A stretch of 64,000 nt of DNA from Polaribacter sejongensis (lineage in GTDB: Bacteria > Bacteroidota > Bacteroidia > Flavobacteriales > Flavobacteriaceae), in the NCBI RefSeq assembly GCF_038024065.1, contig NZ_CP150667.1:3665501-3729500 (forward strand), in the 5' to 3' direction. The notes under the pieces are model-generated. The model was not told where the DNA came from and ran no database searches. It was given only the letters and a program-made list of their open reading frames with translations. The position numbers were made by a program, and so were the translations under genes. Positions 17,161 to 25,182 of the stretch are shown here, one piece after another (the first letter of the stretch is position 1; each line of letters opens with the position of its first letter).

Positions 17161-17734
17161 TAAGTCTACTAACATATTTTCCAATAACATCAAATTCTAA
17201 ATTTACACAATCATTCAGTTTTAAAAACTTAAAGGTTGTGTTTTCTGTTGTATAAGGTATTATAGCAACACTAAACTCATTCTTTTTAGAGTTTACTACC
17301 GTTAAACTTACACCATTTACGGTAATAGATCCTTTTTCTATAGTAACGTTTTTAGTAGAAGCATCATAATTAAAAGTATAAACGGTACTTCCATTTTCAT
17401 TTTTAATATTTACACAGGTTGCTGTTTGGTCTACATGGCCTTGTACTAGATGACCGTCTAACCTATCTCCTAATTTCATCCCTCTTTCTAAATTTACAGA
17501 ATCAGTTTTAGATAAACTACCAATATTTGTTTTGTTTAAAGTTTCTTTAATAGCTGTAACAGTATACTCATCATTTTTAATATTTACCACAGTTAAGCAT
17601 ACTCCATTATGAGCAACGCTTTGATCTATCTTTAATTCATTTGTAAAATTACTCTTTACAGTTAAATGAATGTTGTCTTGTTCTTTAGTGATATTTGTGA
17701 TTGTACCAAGGGTTTCTATAATTCCGGTAAACAT
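17150..17734 (-). CDS. ribE: Riboflavin synthase alpha chain
   Basis: A 194-residue protein with two lumazine-binding halves. The first begins MFTGIIETLG and has HNGVCLTVV. The second has GDRLDGHLVQGHVDQTATC and ITVNGVSLTVVNS. The enzyme dismutates two 6,7-dimethyl-8-ribityllumazine molecules to riboflavin in the cytoplasm. Length is normal. It is a stand-alone gene divergent from pdxA; its promoter probably overlaps that of pdxA. It overlaps the small peptide gene at its 3' end. No FMN riboswitch is visible upstream; the leader is only about 30 bases. Confidence 0.95.
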   Translation of the reverse strand: MFTGIIETLGTITNITKEQDNIHLTVKSNFTNELKIDQSVAHNGVCLTVVNIKNDEYTVTAIKETLNKTNIGSLSKTDSVNLERGMKLGDRLDGHLVQGHVDQTATCVNIKNENGSTVYTFNYDASTKNVTIEKGSITVNGVSLTVVNSKKNEFSVAIIPYTTENTTFKFLKLNDCVNLEFDVIGKYVSRLTNP

Positions 17735-17750
17735 ATTTGTAAAATTTAGT

Positions 17751-17773
17751 TACTTTTGTGATATTCAAAAATA
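17751..17773. promoter_or_regulatory. Overlapping divergent promoters of pdxA and ribE
   Basis: TACTTTTG (17751-17758, plus strand) fits the -7 box for pdxA. CAAAAATA (17766-17773), which reads TATTTTTG on the minus strand, fits that for ribE. The pdxA box makes the upstream GTG at 17758 impossible as a start and supports ATG at 17794. Confidence 0.5.
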
Positions 17774-17793
17774 GGAATAATAGAAGAGTTACT

Positions 17794-18828
17794 ATGGATA
17801 AATCTGATAAAATTATAGTTGGTATTTCAATAGGAGATTTAAATGGAATTGGTTTAGAAGTTATTCTAAAAACCTTTCAAGATAAAAGAATGTTAGATTT
17901 TTGTACACCAGTTATTTTTGGAAGTACAAAGGTAGTTACTTATCATAAAAAAGCGTTAGGGGCAGAGACTCCTGTTCATGGAATTACGTCTATAGAGCAG
18001 GTTAATCATAATAAGGTTAATGTATTAAATATCTGGAAAGAAGAAGTTTCTGTAGCGTTAGGTGAGGCTACTAAAGAATCTGGTGAGTATGCGGCAAAAT
18101 CATTAGAGATAGCTACTACTCATTTAAAAGAACAAAAGATTGATGTTTTAGTAACTGCACCAATTAATAAAGAAACAATACAATCTGATACTTTTAATTT
18201 TCCAGGGCATACAGAATATTTAGAAGATAAGTTAGAAGGAAAGAGTTTAATGATTTTAATGACGGATGCATTAAGAATAGGGTTGATAACCGGTCATATT
18301 CCTATATCTAAAGTCGCAGAGTCTATAACACCTGCATTAATTAAAGAAAAAGTAGGTACTATGTATACCTCTTTGGTGCAAGATTTTGGTATCAATAAAC
18401 CAAAAATAGCAGTTTTATCATTAAATCCACACTGTGGAGATAAGGGAGTTATTGGTGTTGAAGATGATGAAATTATAAAGCCAACTATAGATGAAATAAA
18501 AGAATCTGGTAAGCTGGTTTTTGGACCTTATGCAGCAGATGGTTTCTTTGGTTCGGAAAAATATAAGCAATTTGATGGTGTTTTAGCAACGTATCATGAC
18601 CAAGGGTTAGCGCCATTTAAAGCGTTGTCTTTTGGTAGTGGCGTAAATTATACGGCAGGTTTAAGTGAGATTAGAACATCTCCAGACCATGGTACAGGCT
18701 TTGATATAGCTGGGAAAAACATAGCAAACCCATCTTCTTTTAAAGAAGCATTATTTACTGCTATCGAAATTTATAAGACAAGAAAAGAATATAAAGAGCT
18801 CACAAAAAGTCCTCTTTTAGTAAAATAA
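17794..18828 (+). CDS. pdxA: 4-hydroxythreonine-4-phosphate dehydrogenase
   Basis: A 344-residue PdxA from ATG 17794 (MDKSDKIIVGISIGDLNGIG). It has FPGHTEYLED, the substrate/metal-binding histidine in ATYHDQGLAPFKA, and NPHCGDKG. It oxidises 4-phosphohydroxy-L-threonine in the DXP-dependent pyridoxal phosphate pathway, feeding PdxJ. An in-frame GTG 36 bases upstream would add 12 unusual residues and overlaps the promoter, so I reject it. It precedes the yceD-rpmF-fabH group, a common order in this family, but yceD has its own -7 box. Confidence 0.95.
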   Translation: MDKSDKIIVGISIGDLNGIGLEVILKTFQDKRMLDFCTPVIFGSTKVVTYHKKALGAETPVHGITSIEQVNHNKVNVLNIWKEEVSVALGEATKESGEYAAKSLEIATTHLKEQKIDVLVTAPINKETIQSDTFNFPGHTEYLEDKLEGKSLMILMTDALRIGLITGHIPISKVAESITPALIKEKVGTMYTSLVQDFGINKPKIAVLSLNPHCGDKGVIGVEDDEIIKPTIDEIKESGKLVFGPYAADGFFGSEKYKQFDGVLATYHDQGLAPFKALSFGSGVNYTAGLSEIRTSPDHGTGFDIAGKNIANPSSFKEALFTAIEIYKTRKEYKELTKSPLLVK

Positions 18829-18869
18829 AAAACTTTTAATAGAAAACAGTGTAGAATAATAAAATTTTA

Positions 18870-18877
18870 TATCTTTG
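18870..18877 (+). promoter_or_regulatory. Promoter -7 box for yceD-rpmF
   Basis: TATCTTTG followed by CAC matches TAnnTTTG exactly and lies 22 bases before the ATG at 18900. The -33 element is weak. Confidence 0.6.
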
Positions 18878-18899
18878 CACGCTTAATTGATATTTGGAA

Positions 18900-19436
18900 A
18901 TGAAAGACTTAAAGGAGTTCGACATACAGTTTGTAGGATTAAAGGAAGGAATTCATTTGTTTGAATATGAAATTAACAATACGTTCTTTAGTGTTTTTAA
19001 TTTTGATGAATTCGAAAGTTCATCAATTAAAATATCATTAAATTTTATAAAGAAGAGTACGTTACTAGAATTAACTTTTACCGCCAATGGTTTTGTAGAA
19101 GTACCATGTGATGTTTCTAATGAACTTTATAAACAAGATGTTCAAGCTGTTTTACCTTTAGTTGTAAACTTTGGACCAGAATTTAATGATGAAAATGAGG
19201 AGATTTTAATATTACCTCACGAGGCGTATGAGTTTAATGTAGCTCAGTTTATTTATGAAATGATTGTATTATCAGTTCCTAATAAAAGAGTTCATCCAGG
19301 AGTTTTAGATGGAACAATGGACTCTGAAGCATTAAATAAGTTAAGAGAATTAGAAATAAAAGAAGTAAAGACTGTTGAAGAGACAGACCCAAGGTGGGAT
19401 AAATTAAAGAATTTAATAACAGAAAAAAAGACATAA
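18900..19436 (+). CDS. yceD: YceD/DUF177 family protein
   Basis: A 178-residue protein from ATG 18900 ([14 protein letters not shown]). A TTG two codons earlier is possible but lies closer to the promoter. It has the family pattern: a first beta-rich half, [19 protein letters not shown], an acidic [12 protein letters not shown], and a C-terminal [13 protein letters not shown]177 proteins are almost always encoded before rpmF and are linked to 23S rRNA and large-subunit biogenesis. Here the stop is one base before the rpmF ATG, so the two form an operon. Confidence 0.9.
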   Translation: MKDLKEFDIQFVGLKEGIHLFEYEINNTFFSVFNFDEFESSSIKISLNFIKKSTLLELTFTANGFVEVPCDVSNELYKQDVQAVLPLVVNFGPEFNDENEEILILPHEAYEFNVAQFIYEMIVLSVPNKRVHPGVLDGTMDSEALNKLRELEIKEVKTVEETDPRWDKLKNLITEKKT

Positions 19437-19437
19437 A

Positions 19438-19635
19438 ATGGCACATCCTAAGAGAAAAATATCCAAAACTAGAAGAGACAAAAGGAGAACTCATTATAAG
19501 GCATCTTATCAGCAGATTGCTACAGACCCTACAACAGGAGAGTCTCACTTATATCACAGAGCTCACTGGCATGAAGGTAAATTATACTATAGAGGACAGA
19601 TCGTATTAGAATCTGCATCTGCAATAGAAGCATAA
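19438..19635 (+). CDS. rpmF: 50S ribosomal protein L32
   Basis: A 65-residue basic protein starting [20 protein letters not shown], the L32 signature. It contains no cysteine, so it is the zinc-independent form. It follows yceD by one base and ends in front of a strong terminator. Confidence 0.97.
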   Translation: MAHPKRKISKTRRDKRRTHYKASYQQIATDPTTGESHLYHRAHWHEGKLYYRGQIVLESASAIEA

Positions 19636-19655
19636 AAGAATCAAAAGTTTTTTTT

Positions 19656-19685
19656 AAAACCCTCATTAATTGAGGGTTTTTTTGC
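19656..19685 (+). terminator. Terminator after rpmF
   Basis: AAAACCCTC pairs with GAGGGTTTT around ATTAATT, followed by a T-run. Confidence 0.85.
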
Positions 19686-19731
19686 GTTTTTAAATTAGAA
19701 ATTAATTCTTTTGATAATTTTTACTTTAAAA

Positions 19732-19756
19732 AGTGAAATAAATTTCACTACTTTTG
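19732..19756 (+). promoter_or_regulatory. fabH promoter with palindromic operator-like site
   Basis: AGTGAAAT (19732-19739), AA, then ATTTCACT (19742-19749) is a perfect 8-bp-arm palindrome. It abuts and shares its last base with the -7 box TACTTTTG (19749-19756), placing it in the promoter spacer. A regulator bound here would control fabH-accB-accC. Confidence 0.6.
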
Positions 19757-19789
19757 ATTTTCCTAACCACACGGAAAACAACGAAAATT

Positions 19790-20785
19790 ATGACAAAAAT
19801 CACTGCAGCAATTACAGCAGTAGGGAAGTATGTTCCTGAATATGTTCTAACTAATAAAGAGTTAGAAACCATGGTAGACACTAATGATGAGTGGATTACC
19901 AGTAGAACAGGGATTAAAGAAAGAAGGATTTTAAAAGGAGAAGGTTTAGGTACTTCTTACATGGCAATAAAAGCTGCGGAAGAATTATTACAAAAGTCAA
20001 ACGTAGATCCTGCAGAAATAGATTTAATTATTATTGGTACTGCAACTCCAGATTTACCTATAGCATCTACAGCTGCTTATGTGGCATCAGAAATAGGAGC
20101 AGTAAATGCTTTTGGTTATGATTTGCAAGCAGCGTGTTCTAGTTTTTTATATGGTATGTCTACAGCAGCTAGTTATATAGAGTCTGGTAGATATAAAAAA
20201 GTATTGTTAATAGGAGCAGATAAAATGTCTTCTATAATAGACTATAAAGATAGGGCTACTTGTATTATTTTCGGTGATGGAGCAGGAGCTGCTTTGTTTG
20301 AACCAAATTTTGAAGGGCTAGGTTTACAAGACGAGTACTTAAGAAGTGATGGTATCGGACGAGACTTCTTAAGAATAGAGGCAGGTGGGTCTTTAATGCC
20401 AACAACTAAAGAAACTGTTGCTGCAGATAAACACTTTGTATATCAAGAAGGAAAAACTGTTTTTAAATATGCAGTTTCTAATATGGCAGATGTTGCTGGA
20501 AAAGTATTAGAAAGAAATGATCTTGCAGAAAAGGATATTCAATGGTTAGTAGCACACCAAGCTAATAAACGTATTATTGAAGCAATCGCTAAAAGAGTAG
20601 GAGTGCCATCAGAAAAAGTTATGATGAACATTCAAAAATACGGAAATACTACATCTGCAACTTTACCACTTTTACTAGCAGATTATGAAAGTCAATTAAA
20701 AAAAGGAGATAATTTAATTTTTGCGGCATTTGGTGGCGGTTTCACATGGGGAGCAGCTTACGTAAAATGGGCGTATAATTCATAA
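19790..20785 (+). CDS. fabH: 3-oxoacyl-ACP synthase III (KAS III)
   Basis: A 331-residue enzyme from ATG 19790 (MTKITAAITAVGKYVPEY); the 12 upstream codons overlap the promoter and are rejected. The Cys-His-Asn triad is visible: C116 in QAACSSF, H256 in VAHQANKR and N286 in YGNTTSAT. It starts type II fatty-acid synthesis by condensing an acyl-CoA with malonyl-ACP; the related branched-chain primers of Bacteroidetes make iso-fatty acids likely products. It lies just upstream of accB and accC, which supply malonyl-CoA. Confidence 0.96.
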   Translation: MTKITAAITAVGKYVPEYVLTNKELETMVDTNDEWITSRTGIKERRILKGEGLGTSYMAIKAAEELLQKSNVDPAEIDLIIIGTATPDLPIASTAAYVASEIGAVNAFGYDLQAACSSFLYGMSTAASYIESGRYKKVLLIGADKMSSIIDYKDRATCIIFGDGAGAALFEPNFEGLGLQDEYLRSDGIGRDFLRIEAGGSLMPTTKETVAADKHFVYQEGKTVFKYAVSNMADVAGKVLERNDLAEKDIQWLVAHQANKRIIEAIAKRVGVPSEKVMMNIQKYGNTTSATLPLLLADYESQLKKGDNLIFAAFGGGFTWGAAYVKWAYNS

Positions 20786-20804
20786 ACACAACAATTAAAC
20801 AATT

Positions 20805-21281
20805 ATGAGTATGGATATTAAAGAGATTCAAAATCTTATAAAATTTGTAGCTAAATCTGGCGCTAGCGAGGTAAAGTTAGAAATGGAAGATGTAAAGATT
20901 ACAATTAGAACTGGTTCTGGTAAAACAGAAACAACAATTTTACAAGCAGCTCCGATGGCTGGTATGCCTCAAGTTGCACAACCTGTTGCAGCAGCTCCTG
21001 TTACAGCAGATACAGTAGTAGCAGAAAGTGGTGATTCTAAATATATTACTGTAAAGTCTCCTATTATTGGAACTTTTTATAGGAAACCATCACCAGATAA
21101 GCCTAATTTTGTAGAAGTAGGAACAGATATTTCTGTAGGAGATACTGTTTGTGTTATTGAAGCAATGAAATTATTTAATGAAATAGAATCTGAAGTTTCA
21201 GGTAAGATCGTTAAAATATTAGTGGATGATTCTTCTCCTGTAGAATTTGATCAGCCATTATTCTTAGTAGACCCATCGTAA
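20805..21281 (+). CDS. accB: Biotin carboxyl carrier protein of acetyl-CoA carboxylase
   Basis: A 158-residue BCCP. An N-terminal dimerising helix region (KEIQNLIKFVAKSG) leads to an Ala/Pro/Val-rich linker (about 47-75) and a C-terminal biotinyl domain from YITVKSPIIGTFY. The biotinylated lysine is K122 in VIEAMKLFNEI, and the thumb loop is present (KPSPDKPNFVEVG). It carries CO2 from the biotin carboxylase (next gene) to the carboxyltransferase. The start may be either of two ATGs two codons apart (20805 or 20811). It follows fabH by 19 bases. Confidence 0.96.
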   Translation: MSMDIKEIQNLIKFVAKSGASEVKLEMEDVKITIRTGSGKTETTILQAAPMAGMPQVAQPVAAAPVTADTVVAESGDSKYITVKSPIIGTFYRKPSPDKPNFVEVGTDISVGDTVCVIEAMKLFNEIESEVSGKIVKILVDDSSPVEFDQPLFLVDPS

Positions 21282-21285
21282 TAGA

Positions 21286-21352
21286 AAGAGTTTAGATTTT
21301 TGAGTATAGATGTTCTAACTCAAAATCTTATAACTTATAACTTATAACTCTT
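21286..21352 (+). other. Structured accB-accC spacer
   Basis: Outer arms AAGAGTT (21286-21292) and AACTCTT (21346-21352) enclose AGATTTTTGAGT (21294-21305) paired with ACTCAAAATCT (21318-21328). They also enclose three tandem copies of TTATAAC (about 21329-21349). It could slow or tune transcription into accC. No T-run, so not a full terminator. Confidence 0.45.
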
Positions 21353-21357
21353 AAATT

Positions 21358-22695
21358 ATGTTTAAAAAAATATTAATTGCCAATAGAGGGGAAATAGCAC
21401 TTCGTGTTATTAGAACCTGTAAAGAAATGGGCATTAAAACTGTAGCAGTATATTCTACTGCAGATGCAGAAAGTTTGCACGTAAGATTTGCAGATGAAGC
21501 AGTTTGTATTGGTCCAGCACCAAGTTCTGAGTCTTACTTAAAAATGTCTAATATTATTGCAGCTGCAGAAATTACAAATGCAGATGCTATTCACCCTGGT
21601 TACGGATTTTTATCTGAAAATGCTAAGTTTGCTAGATTATGTGAAGAACATAATATAAAATTTATTGGAGCAACAGGTGATATGATTGATCAAATGGGAG
21701 ATAAAGCGAATGCTAAATCTACCATGATTGCTGCTGGTGTACCTTGTGTACCAGGAAGTGAAGGTGTTATTGAAGACTTTGAAAGTTGTGAAAAAACAGC
21801 TATTGCAACTGGTTATCCAGTAATGTTAAAAGCTTCTGCAGGAGGTGGAGGTAAAGGAATGCGTGCTGTTTGGAAGCCTGAAGATTTAAAAGATGCTTGG
21901 GATTCTGCAAGACATGAAAGTAAAGCAGCCTTTGGTAATGATGATATGTATATGGAGAAGCTTATTGAAGAGCCTAGACATATAGAAATTCAAATTGTTG
22001 GAGATTCTTACGGGAAAGCTTGTCATTTATCAGAAAGAGACTGTTCTGTTCAACGTCGTCATCAAAAATTAACGGAGGAAACTCCTTCTCCTTTTATGAC
22101 AGATGCTTTAAGAAAGAAAATGGGTACTGCAGCTGTAAAAGCAGCAGAGTTTATAAAGTATGAAGGTGCTGGAACTGTTGAGTTTTTAGTAGATAAGCAT
22201 AGAAACTTCTTCTTTATGGAGATGAACACTCGTATACAAGTAGAGCACCCTATTACGGAAGAAGTAGTAAATTACGATTTAATTAGAGAGCAAATTTTGG
22301 TAGCTGCAGGTGTACCAATTTCTGGAAAAAATTATTTTCCTCAAATGCACTCTATAGAATGTAGAATTAACGCAGAAGATCCGTATAATAACTTTAGACC
22401 AGCTCCAGGAAAGATTGCAACTTTTCACTCTCCAGGAGGACATGGGGTAAGAGTAGATACTCATGTGTATGCAGGGTATATGATTCCACCAAATTACGAC
22501 TCAATGATTGCGAAATTAATAACGACTGCTCAAACAAGAGAAGAAGCTATTAATAAAATGAAACGCGCATTAGATGAGTTTGTAATAGAAGGTGTTAAAA
22601 CAACAATTCCTTTCCATAGACAATTAATGGATCATCCAGATTATGTTGCAGGAAACTATACGACTAAATTTATGGAAGATTTCAAAATGAAATAA
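21358..22695 (+). CDS. accC: Biotin carboxylase subunit of acetyl-CoA carboxylase
   Basis: A 445-residue ATP-grasp enzyme. It has the N-terminal [13 protein letters not shown], the glycine-rich ATP lid [12 protein letters not shown] (about residues 159-170), [15 protein letters not shown] with the catalytic residues, and the C-terminal biotin carboxylase domain. It carboxylates biotin on AccB using bicarbonate and ATP. Length is normal for AccC. It is the last gene of the fabH-accB-accC group and ends in a strong terminator. Confidence 0.97.
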   Translation: MFKKILIANRGEIALRVIRTCKEMGIKTVAVYSTADAESLHVRFADEAVCIGPAPSSESYLKMSNIIAAAEITNADAIHPGYGFLSENAKFARLCEEHNIKFIGATGDMIDQMGDKANAKSTMIAAGVPCVPGSEGVIEDFESCEKTAIATGYPVMLKASAGGGGKGMRAVWKPEDLKDAWDSARHESKAAFGNDDMYMEKLIEEPRHIEIQIVGDSYGKACHLSERDCSVQRRHQKLTEETPSPFMTDALRKKMGTAAVKAAEFIKYEGAGTVEFLVDKHRNFFFMEMNTRIQVEHPITEEVVNYDLIREQILVAAGVPISGKNYFPQMHSIECRINAEDPYNNFRPAPGKIATFHSPGGHGVRVDTHVYAGYMIPPNYDSMIAKLITTAQTREEAINKMKRALDEFVIEGVKTTIPFHRQLMDHPDYVAGNYTTKFMEDFKMK

Positions 22696-22730
22696 TACAT
22701 AATATTTAAGTTTAAATTGATATTAAAATA

Positions 22731-22758
22731 GAGAACACAATTTGTGTTCTCTATTTTT
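22731..22758 (+). terminator. Terminator after accC
   Basis: GAGAACAC (22731-22738) pairs with GTGTTCTC (22744-22751) around AATTT, followed by TATTTTTTT. Confidence 0.85.
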
Positions 22759-22785
22759 TTTACCTTTATAGTCTAAGATATAAAG

Positions 22786-23235
22786 ATGAAGATAGACGGT
22801 ATTGATAAAAAAATTATAAGAAGTTTAGTAAAAGATGCAAGAGTACCTATTTTAAGTATTGCAAGAGATGTTGGTATATCTGGAGCAGCAATTCATCAAA
22901 GATTAAGAAAGTTAGAGAAATCTAAATTAATCGATGGTTACCAAATGAAGATAAATCCAGAAGCTTTGGGGTATACTACAATTGCTTTTGTTGGTGTTTT
23001 TTTAGATACAACAGCAGTATTATCATCAATTATAAAAAGGCTTAAAGAAGTTAGAGAAGTCGTAGAGTGTCATTATACAACCGGTAATTTTACAATTTTT
23101 ATAAAAGTATTATGTAAAGATAATGAAGACTTAATGTGTTTGTTAGATACTAAAATAAAAATGATTAATGGTGTTACTAAGTTTGAAACATTTATTTCTC
23201 TTAACCATCAAATAGATAGACAGGTTTATATATAG
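22786..23235 (+). CDS. Lrp/AsnC family transcriptional regulator
   Basis: A 149-residue protein. The N-terminal helix-turn-helix (IDKKIIRSLVKDARVPILSIARDVGISGAAIHQRLRKLEKSKLI, residues about 5-48) is followed by a RAM/AsnC ligand domain with YQMKINPEALGYTTIAFVGVFLD and HYTTGNFTIFIKV. This matches the Lrp/AsnC family, which senses amino acids or other small metabolites. It follows the accC terminator by 27 bases and has the same strand, so it has its own promoter. Whether it regulates the fatty-acid genes is unknown. Confidence 0.9.
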   Translation: MKIDGIDKKIIRSLVKDARVPILSIARDVGISGAAIHQRLRKLEKSKLIDGYQMKINPEALGYTTIAFVGVFLDTTAVLSSIIKRLKEVREVVECHYTTGNFTIFIKVLCKDNEDLMCLLDTKIKMINGVTKFETFISLNHQIDRQVYI

Positions 23236-23358
23236 CATTATATTAAACATTAAATCTTTACCACTTAACGAGTTTTTACTTCAAATAAGCTAACAAATAT
23301 TTTTTTTAAATTTTATTAGTTCATTTTTACATCATCTTAAAATAAAATGTAAGAAAAC

Positions 23359-23769
23359 ATGAACTTCCTCTCCATATTACTTGTTGATGATGATGAAATA
23401 GAAAGAATGAAGTTTAAAAAGGTGTGTAATGATAATAATTGCCGCTCTAAAGTAGTAGAAGCAATAGACGGAAAACAAGCATTACGTATTTTAAATAATG
23501 CAGAACATTCTTTTAATATTATTATTATGGATTTGCATATGCCAGAAATGAATGGGTTAGATTTTTTAAGTAATTTAAAATCTAATGTTAAATTTAGAAA
23601 CATTCCTATAATAGTTATGTCTAATTCTGAAGATGATACAGAATTAAAAAAATGCTATGATTTTGGAGTTTCGGGATTTTTTACAAAGCCGTTACAATTT
23701 TCTGCATATTCTAAAAAAGTAGAATCACTATTAAATTATTGGAAAGAGAATAAACTTATTAATGAATAA
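23359..23769 (+). CDS. Single-domain response regulator (receiver only)
   Basis: A 136-residue CheY-like receiver with acidic pocket D10-D12, phospho-acceptor D58 in IIMDLHMPEMNG, conserved S88 and K110. There is no output domain. It is followed by an Hpt protein (16-base gap) and a LytTR-type regulator, so it probably passes phosphate within this group. No histidine kinase is adjacent; the partner must be encoded elsewhere. Codon use is like its neighbours. Confidence 0.9.
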   Translation: MNFLSILLVDDDEIERMKFKKVCNDNNCRSKVVEAIDGKQALRILNNAEHSFNIIIMDLHMPEMNGLDFLSNLKSNVKFRNIPIIVMSNSEDDTELKKCYDFGVSGFFTKPLQFSAYSKKVESLLNYWKENKLINE

Positions 23770-23784
23770 ATAATATGAACAAAG

Positions 23785-24102
23785 ATGGAAGAACCTAATT
23801 TAAATTATATAAAAGATCTTTCTGGAGGAGATAAAGAATTTGAAGAGAGTATTTTAATTGTTTTAAAAAACGAATTTCCAGAAGAATGTTTACTTTTTAA
23901 TAAATATTATAATAATAAAGAGTATTCAGAAGCTGCGGACAAAGTACATAAGATAAAACATAAAATTAGTATTTTAGGATTAAAAAAAGGTACTGAATTA
24001 GCTTCTAAATTTGAAAAAGATTTAAAAAATAATGACACCAAATTATATACCGATTTTATAAATGTTTTAAACAAAATTCATGTATATTTAAAAGTCGAAT
24101 AA
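23785..24102 (+). CDS. Histidine phosphotransfer (Hpt) domain protein
   Basis: A 105-residue helical protein. VHKIKHKISILGL places H55, with K58 at the right distance, in the Hpt motif HxxKxxxxxxG (G65). The first half is acidic. It would shuttle phosphate between receivers. It is located between a receiver and a LytTR regulator and is probably co-transcribed with both. Confidence 0.85.
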   Translation: MEEPNLNYIKDLSGGDKEFEESILIVLKNEFPEECLLFNKYYNNKEYSEAADKVHKIKHKISILGLKKGTELASKFEKDLKNNDTKLYTDFINVLNKIHVYLKVE

Positions 24103-24116
24103 TTTTTAAAAATAGT

Positions 24117-24824
24117 ATGAATTGTATAGTAATTGATGATGATGCAACTGCAAGACTGATTATTAAAAAGCTATGTGCCGATTTTAAGGAGATTGCTGTT
24201 TTAGAAGAGTTTGGTTCTGCTATAGAGGCTATAAAATATCTTAACTCAAATGAGGTAGATTTAATATTTTTAGATATTCACATGCCTACATTTTCTGGCT
24301 TCGACTTTATCCAAACCTTAAAATCTCCCCCAAAAATAATTTTAACAACATCAGATAAAAATTTTGCGCTTCAGGCATTTGAATATGACTGTGTAGTAGA
24401 TTATCTTTTAAAGCCTATTGCTAAAACAAGGTTTAATAAGTCTTTGCAGAAATTAGCTAATTTAAAAAAGACAGGCAGTTCCACGAGCATAACTAATGCA
24501 TCAAAGGAAGATTCTGATTTTATTTATGTAAGTGTAGAGAGAAGACTTGTTAAAATTAATATTCCTAGTATTTGTTTTGTAGAAGCAAAAGGAGATTATA
24601 TTAGCATTAGAACAGGTAGCAAGAGCTATATTGTGCATTCAACATTAAAAAAAATAGAAGATAAATTACCCTCTTCTTTATTTCTTAGAATACATAGGTC
24701 TTTTATTATTAATATTTCTGAGATTGTAGATATTGAGGATAACAGCGTACTTATTCAAAAAAGTGTAATACCAATTAGTAGATCTAATAAAAGTGAATTG
24801 ATGAGAAGGTTGAATTTACTTTAA
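24117..24824 (+). CDS. LytTR-family response regulator
   Basis: A 235-residue protein with a receiver domain (residues 1-115; acidic pocket D7-D9, phospho-acceptor D53 in LIFLDIHMPTFSG, K near 106 in YLLKPI) and a C-terminal LytTR DNA-binding domain (about 135-235) with FIYVSVERRLVKINI, AKGDYISI and FLRIHRSFIIN. LytTR regulators bind direct repeats upstream of their targets. It is the output member of the receiver-Hpt-LytTR trio. No cognate LytS-type kinase lies nearby. Confidence 0.93.
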   Translation: MNCIVIDDDATARLIIKKLCADFKEIAVLEEFGSAIEAIKYLNSNEVDLIFLDIHMPTFSGFDFIQTLKSPPKIILTTSDKNFALQAFEYDCVVDYLLKPIAKTRFNKSLQKLANLKKTGSSTSITNASKEDSDFIYVSVERRLVKINIPSICFVEAKGDYISIRTGSKSYIVHSTLKKIEDKLPSSLFLRIHRSFIINISEIVDIEDNSVLIQKSVIPISRSNKSELMRRLNLL

Positions 24825-24895
24825 CATTCTTTTAAATATCAAATTTCGTTTTAATTAAACAATCTAGGATTTACTATGGTTTGTTTATAGTATTG

Positions 24896-24928
24896 AGGTG
24901 TTTCTAAATTTTAGAGTACACCTTTTTT
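24896..24928 (+). terminator. Terminator after the LytTR gene
   Basis: AGGTGT pairs with ACACCT and inner CTAAA with TTTAG, followed by a T-run. Confidence 0.65.
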
Positions 24929-24948
24929 ATTTAGTATCCTAAAAAGTA

Positions 24949-24982
24949 AAAACCCTATAAACAGTGAGTTTATAGGGTTTTA
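24949..24982 (-). terminator. Terminator of tRNA-Phe
   Basis: A perfect 12-bp stem (AACCCTATAAAC at 24951-24962, complement 24968-24979) with loop AGTGA and A/T-runs on both sides. It lies just after the minus-strand tRNA. Confidence 0.85.
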
Positions 24983-24984
24983 AG

Positions 24985-25057
24985 TGGTACCTCCAGGAAT
25001 CGAACCAGGGACACAAGGATTTTCAGTCCTTTGCTCTACCAACTGAGCTAAGGTACC
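24985..25057 (-). tRNA. tRNA-Phe (GAA)
   Basis: Reverse complement gives a 73-base cloverleaf. The acceptor stem is GGTACCT/AGGTACC, followed by AGCTCAGTTGGTAGAGC, the anticodon loop is CTGAAAA (anticodon GAA), and the T-arm is CCTGG-TTCGATT-CCTGG. CCA is not encoded. It has its own promoter and terminator. Confidence 0.96.
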
Positions 25058-25099
25058 ATTACTTTAAAAGTTAGATTAATATCTTTCCCTTAGCGGTGG

Positions 25100-25129
25100 C
25101 AAATATACAACCTTTTTTAAGATGTGCAA
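25100..25129 (-). promoter_or_regulatory. Promoter of tRNA-Phe
   Basis: On the minus strand TTG (25129-25127), 19 bases, then TATATTTG (25107-25100) followed by CC. A near-consensus pair. It sits in the upstream region of coaX. Confidence 0.7.
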
Positions 25130-25182
25130 GCATCTTTTTAAAAAAATGTATTGTATTTTTGATTTTTATAAATATTGTAATG

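Noticed and set aside
17758..17793. Longer pdxA start (GTG)
   Set aside because: The added residues have no family match, and the GTG overlaps the last base of the -7 box.
25096..25182. Longer coaX start
   Set aside because: It includes the tRNA-Phe promoter and adds a hydrophobic stretch that CoaX lacks; the conserved N-terminus MNLIIDAGNT begins at 25183.
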